Shown: positions 59,868 to 64,000 of the stretch, in pieces
Position numbering within the stretch: the first letter of the stretch is position 1
How the letters are laid out: every line of letters begins with the position of its first letter
Source: Sambucus nigra
Lineage: Eukaryota; Streptophyta; Magnoliopsida; Dipsacales; Adoxaceae
Assembly: GCA_949130495.1 (NCBI GenBank)
Contig: OX422215.1
Location: forward strand, 532,811,755-532,875,754
Direction: 5' to 3'
DNA: 64,000 bases
Notes under the pieces: generated by a model
What the model was told of the DNA's origin: nothing
Database searches by the model: none
Seen by the model: the letters and a program-made list of their open reading frames with translations, nothing else
Translations under genes and position numbers: made by a program

Positions 59868-60350
59868 TGTTGATGAACAGATAAAAATGAAGGCATGAAG
59901 ACGATGATTGAAGATGAAATGGTGATCAAATCAAACAGATAAGAGACAAAGGTTTTTTAAAGTGGTTCGGCTATGAATAAAGCCTATGTCCACTATTATT
60001 TTATTCCCAGGGGTTTACAATGGCACAATATGGTGTAGAGAGAGAAATGTTGCGTATCTTGTGAATGGTGTATCTCAATTGTCTCTCAATTGTTTTTCCC
60101 TCTTCTCTTTTGGCTAAGGGAATACATGTATTTATAGTGATGGGAGATAAAGAGATACAATATCTATATACATTCAGACCTTATGTCTACACACAATGAA
60201 TCTAATTGTTGGCCTTATATGATGGTTGGTCTTCCTTGAATTTCTTGGTATGCTATGTGTTGTCATCTATTAATACAGTATAAATGTACATTAAGGCTCA
60301 TTAAATGCGTTGTCATCTTCATTAATTCACATTAAATGCATAGTTATCCT
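59868..60350 (-). mobile_element. Minus-strand LTR-like leader and promoter
   Basis: On the minus strand this reads: a TATA box (CACTATAAATACAT, 60139-60126), then a leader with CATTGTAAACCCCTGGGAAT, TAGTGGACATAGGC and GCCGAACCACTT, ending TGTTCATCAACA near 59868. The run of words around 'GTGGACATAGGC...CCGAACCAC' is typical of the R-U5 part of many plant LTR elements. I cannot say copia or gypsy, and no primer site follows. Family A inserted beside this end. Confidence 0.45.
60126..60139 (-). promoter_or_regulatory. Possible TATA box of the 59868 LTR-like unit
   Basis: The minus strand reads CACTATAAATACAT, with a pyrimidine/A-rich leader downstream. Confidence 0.4.
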
Positions 60351-60365
60351 TTGATCTTCGTGGTT

Positions 60366-60482
60366 GGTAAGCCAACCAACTCTCCTCGGGTGTCGACTAT
60401 CTCTCCTCGGGTGTCGACTAACTCTCCTCGGGTACCGAACAACTCTCCTCGGGTGTCGATCAACTCTCCTCGGGTGCCGAAT
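60366..60482. repeat. 21-bp tandem repeat
   Basis: Five units of CAACTCTCCTCGGGTGTCGA-type sequence. On the minus strand they give an apparent frame at 60344-60562 with repeated GTRGEL(V/I)D, which is a translation of the repeat, not a gene. Confidence 0.9.
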
Positions 60483-60839
60483 ATTGCCATGTAGGATGAC
60501 ATGTGTCCTTTTCTAATTGGTCCTCGTAGATGGAGAATTTTTGCGTTAACAGAAGCCCCCAATGCTCCATGCTCGATGGTTTACTGAAAGGATGGAGTAT
60601 TTATTCTGCAGTGTTGCTCGGTGCTCTTGAAATTCTTGATCTCCCTTCTTGATTTGCTCAACATAAAGTGCACTATCTCCTGGATGACATATGATGCAGG
60701 CTGATCGATGGTTGCTAATATCTCTTTTGGGGAACTCCGTTCGTCAAGTGAACGTGTGATATGTATCACCCCTGGGAATTTGATGCAACCATGCCGTAGT
60801 ATGTAGCTTGTATCTTGTCATAATCTTCAAGTATGTTGA

Positions 60840-63800
60840 TTATTTTGCTAGCCGACCAACTGCCTCCTATGCCGACCAACTGAGTGCTAACTTCACGTGC
60901 TTGATTCTTCTGATTTATGGTCCTCTAAATACCTTGTCGAGTAACATTCTAGCTTTTGAACCCAATTGTTCAATGTACCAAGCTAGTGGTGGACTTCGAA
61001 ACATTTTCATACAACTTCTTCTTCATTATTGGTCGGGATAGTAGTAGTAAAGATCTCAGTGCTGTAGATGCTGAATCTGACTCCTGAATGTGCATAATAA
61101 CTCCTGACTATGCCTCTTGAACTTCAATATGCCTCCTGAACTTCAATATGCCTCCCGAACTTCAATATGCCTCCTGAACTTCAATATACCTCCGAACTTC
61201 AATATCAAAACTAATTCCTGAGCAAGAAAAACAACTCCTGAATAATGACTGATCGGGGCCCCGACAGTGTGAGTTTGTGGAGTTGAATTTGATGCTCAAC
61301 TACATGATGTTATGAGAATGTTCCACCGAATGAACAACTATATCTATAATAGAAGCCCCCAAGTGCGGAATATGAACTTTGAATGAGATTTATCGACCAA
61401 CCAGAGTTGGATTTTATCTACCAACCGGAGTTGGATTTTATTGACCAACCGGAGTTCGATTTGGTTCCCAACCGGAGTTGTTGGTAATTGATAATAAATG
61501 CTAGAGACTTTCTCGGAGCTGACCAACAGATTGTTGGGAATAAGATATAATAAATGCTGGAGACCTCCTTGGAGCTGACCAACAGATTATTGGGAATAAG
61601 ATAATATAAATGCTGGAGATCTCTTCGGAGCTGACCAACAAATTATTGGCAATAAGATATAATAAATGCTGGAGACCTCCTCAACAGATTGTTGGGAATA
61701 AGATAATATAAAATATGTATAGACATAAAGAATGATTTAGAATAATAATAAACTGTCTTGCTGATCTGTCGAGGCAACATTGCATAATGCCGAATAAGAA
61801 TGATATTTTCCAGAATATAAGAAGATGGTCGAGTACTTTGCCATGCCTGAATATAAATAAGAATTACCCCGACCAACCATCTGTTGGGGGTGAAATATAA
61901 TAAATGTTATAGTTCTTCCTCGGAGATGAATATGATAATGAGTATCTCGCCAAGTTCCATGTTGAGATGAATATATAATATGAATCCCAAGGGATATATA
62001 GAATAATTTGTGCTTGAGCCGATATCTCCGAGCAATAATAAAATATATAATGCCTTGCTAAGATAAAACTTCATAATGCCGAGTAATGATAATATTTTTC
62101 AGAACATAAGAATATTTCCGAGCATTCGTTGGCACTGAATCTTGTACCTGTAAAATTAATAACTTGCCCTACCATATGTGTAGGCTGAATTGATTAGTTA
62201 TCATGAGAATAATCTAGTCAATATAATGAATATATGATATGTATTTGCTCGGGCAATAAAAATATCAATTTCAAAATATGAAATAATATATGTCTGGCTA
62301 ATCTGTCGAGGCAAAATGGCCTCATGTCGAGCAATAATAGTTTCCAGAGGTTTAAGATTGTGGCTGAGCTTTCGTCGGGATTGAATCTCATCCCTATGAA
62401 ATTTTAATAAGCTGCCCCAGCACCTGTCGAGACTAGAGAAAATAATTATTATCATGAGAATAATTATTCAGCCAAACAATATGGGATGTGTATCAACATA
62501 AAATAATAAAAATTTCAAAATATGAAATAATATTTTGGTTCCACAAGTGTATTTCGTGAGCAAATTTTGATAAAAATGCTAGGCATTTTAATTTTAAGTA
62601 AAAGACCAAATATAAATTGGTTCAGAAAATTTATTCTAAGGTAAAGCTTTGGGTTATATTTTATTTAGCTTTAAAAATTTTATTTTATTAGAGAAGTGTG
62701 AATTAAGAAATAGCAGGGAGCTATGGTGATGATTTTGACTTTGTCAAAATTAATAATCTGGGTAACTAAATATCAATTTCAAAATATGAAATAATATTCC
62801 TTGTCCCAAATGTGTGTCATATGAGCAGATTTTTATCGAATAGATGCCATAAGTAAGGCATTTTATAAAATTATTTCAACTATAGTAAAAAAATTTATAT
62901 AAGTTGATTTTCCAAAGTATTTAATAATTAGTTTTGAAGTATTTAAAATTTTTATTGTGTTAGAAAGGTATGAATTAATAAATGGTAGGGGTGAATTTGT
63001 CTTTTTAACACCATGGTTATGATTTGGACAAAGTCAAAATGAGAAATCTGGGGGAACACAATTTCCACTCCTTCAATCCTCCATTTGTTATGAGCAAACT
63101 ATCGCCGACCAGCAATAGCTGTCGCCGACCAACGATGAGTTGACGTCGACTAGTGAGAGATTGACGATGATCTTCTTCGATCCAGGCAAACTTGTCACCG
63201 ACCTGTTGCAAAACAACAACCGCCCAACATATAGGAGTTGTCCACCAACTAAATGACCTGGCGAAATTGTCTTGTTCGTAATTCAGATTAAAATAGAGGA
63301 GTGATAGTTGATGTTGATGATGTCTGGGATTGAGCTTTTAAGAGTTGCCGACCAACAGCAACCCACACAACCTGGTATATCCGACCAACAACAATAAGAG
63401 AAATTGAAGCGTAAATATCACCGACCAACGAATTGGTATGGCCGACCAATAATAGGTGTTGCCGACCTAAGCGAACACCTTACCGCCTGTCAACAAAAAT
63501 GGCTCTGACCAATAATTTCTTTTGTGCCTTATGAAATCGTCATTACCGACTAGTGATGGTAGATTGGGAAAAAATGATAAATGTGCAGTCCCAGTCTCCG
63601 ACCAGGAATTGATTCCATCGACCTGCTGTATGCGTCTCCATCTACGACCAATAATTGATCCCTCCGACCAACATTAAATCAGCACCTGATATCTCCGACC
63701 ATTATCAAATGCATCCGAACAGTAATAGGTGCCGACCCATAATCGAGGACCCCCCGACCTGAGCTACTATTGACTTAAGAAAATTCTTGGTATCACAATA

Positions 63801-64000
63801 GTATTGCCGATGAAGAAATAGAAGTTGCCGACCTGAATTCGAGAAATTTCCTGACTTTTACAAACCTGTTCCAATCTTGATTCTGGTGTCGCCATGTCGT
63901 CGGCCAAATGCAAACCTGTGCCGACCAGAAAATATGTAACGTCGACCAGCTAATGGGTACTTCGGACCATAAGATAGGTAACGCCGACCTCTGGTGAAGT
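60840..64000. repeat. Region of reiterated CCGACCAAC words
   Basis: The word (G/C)CCGACCAA(C/T), or its core CCGACC, recurs at irregular 15-60-bp spacing, with about twenty cases between 63100 and 64000 alone and more at 60850-60885 and 61390-61640. Other local repeats lie inside: ACTTCAATATGCCTCCTGA (about 61120-61205), a CCAACCGGAGTTGGATTTTA unit (about 61395-61470), and a unit of about 62 bp GAGCTGACCAACAGATTGTT...AATGCTGGAGA (about 61490-61700). If the TATA box near 60130 is real, these words lie upstream of it like the U3 word clusters of the copias. No gene seen. Confidence 0.6.
61725..62450. repeat. Diverged 250-300-bp tandem units
   Basis: Three diverged units begin near 61750, 62050 and 62290. 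Each has a GCTGATCTGTCGAGGCAA-like start, then TAATGCCGA(A/G)(T/C)AA, TTTCCAGA, and GAATCT(T/C)(G/A)T(A/C)CC. AAATATCAATTTCAAAATATGAAATAATAT-like phrases recur at about 62260-62290, 62508-62535 and 62770-62795. Confidence 0.55.

Noticed and set aside
60366..60482. CRISPR-like array
   Set aside because: Repeats are directly adjacent with no unique spacers, and the DNA is eukaryotic.
60344..60562. Minus-strand frame with repeated GTRGELVD
   Set aside because: It is the translation of a 21-bp tandem DNA repeat; no start context, no homology recognised, and noncoding repeats continue on both sides.

Overview
The window is repeat-rich nuclear DNA from a flowering plant, probably a eudicot, but the species cannot be named from sequence alone. 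Evidence for a plant: Ty3/gypsy chromoviruses of the Tekay type with a chromodomain, Ty1/copia elements of the SIRE type, a CACTA transposon, initiator-tRNA-Met primer binding sites, and (AT)n microsatellites in A+T-rich DNA. I found no host protein gene, tRNA or rRNA. Nearly all annotatable DNA is transposable elements, many nested in one another, and every coding region is broken.

Layout. 1-2379 is most of a Tekay LTR (family A), cut by the window edge. It lies in a decayed SIRE-like copia (copia-1; pol to 5172, 3' noncoding domain, 3' LTR 6760 to about 7945). Copia-1 apparently sits in the 3' LTR of a minus-strand copia (copia-X, about 7946-17148), whose 5' LTR is split by a minus-strand solo gypsy LTR (family C, 13674-16644, duplication CTAAA). 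Copia-2 (18800-31233) is a non-autonomous copia that keeps only a nucleocapsid-type gag. Its 3' LTR is split by a 3.6-kb solo gypsy LTR (23071-26652, duplication GTTTC) and by a CACTA element (27094-30475, duplication AAA). A 12.4-kb minus-strand Tekay derivative without gag-pol (family B, 31716-44158, duplication TAGTC) lies inside the RNase H codons of a minus-strand copia (copia-Y); family B contains another solo LTR (family D, 36877-39781). 49745-59859 is a full-structure Tekay element (family A, duplication ATAGT) with gag, protease, RT, RNase H, integrase and chromodomain in order but with many stops and frameshifts. From 59868 to the end is a minus-strand LTR-like leader and promoter followed by more than 3 kb of reiterated short words.

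How the parts relate. The full-length pol elements (copia-1, family A) and the derivatives lacking pol (copia-2, family B) look like autonomous and non-autonomous partners: copia-2 shares a 3' domain and LTR start with copia-1, and family B keeps the family-A-like leader, gag start region and polypurine tract. The most unusual signal is that each LTR family carries a compact cluster of a short, mostly palindromic, family-specific word (AATCGATT, GATCGATC, TTCGAA, TAGTCGACTA) at a fixed place: about 75-100 bp upstream of the TATA box in the copias, and a few hundred bp downstream of the GA-rich tract in the gypsy LTRs. One such word set is shared by copia and gypsy LTRs. All coordinates and comparisons were made by eye.
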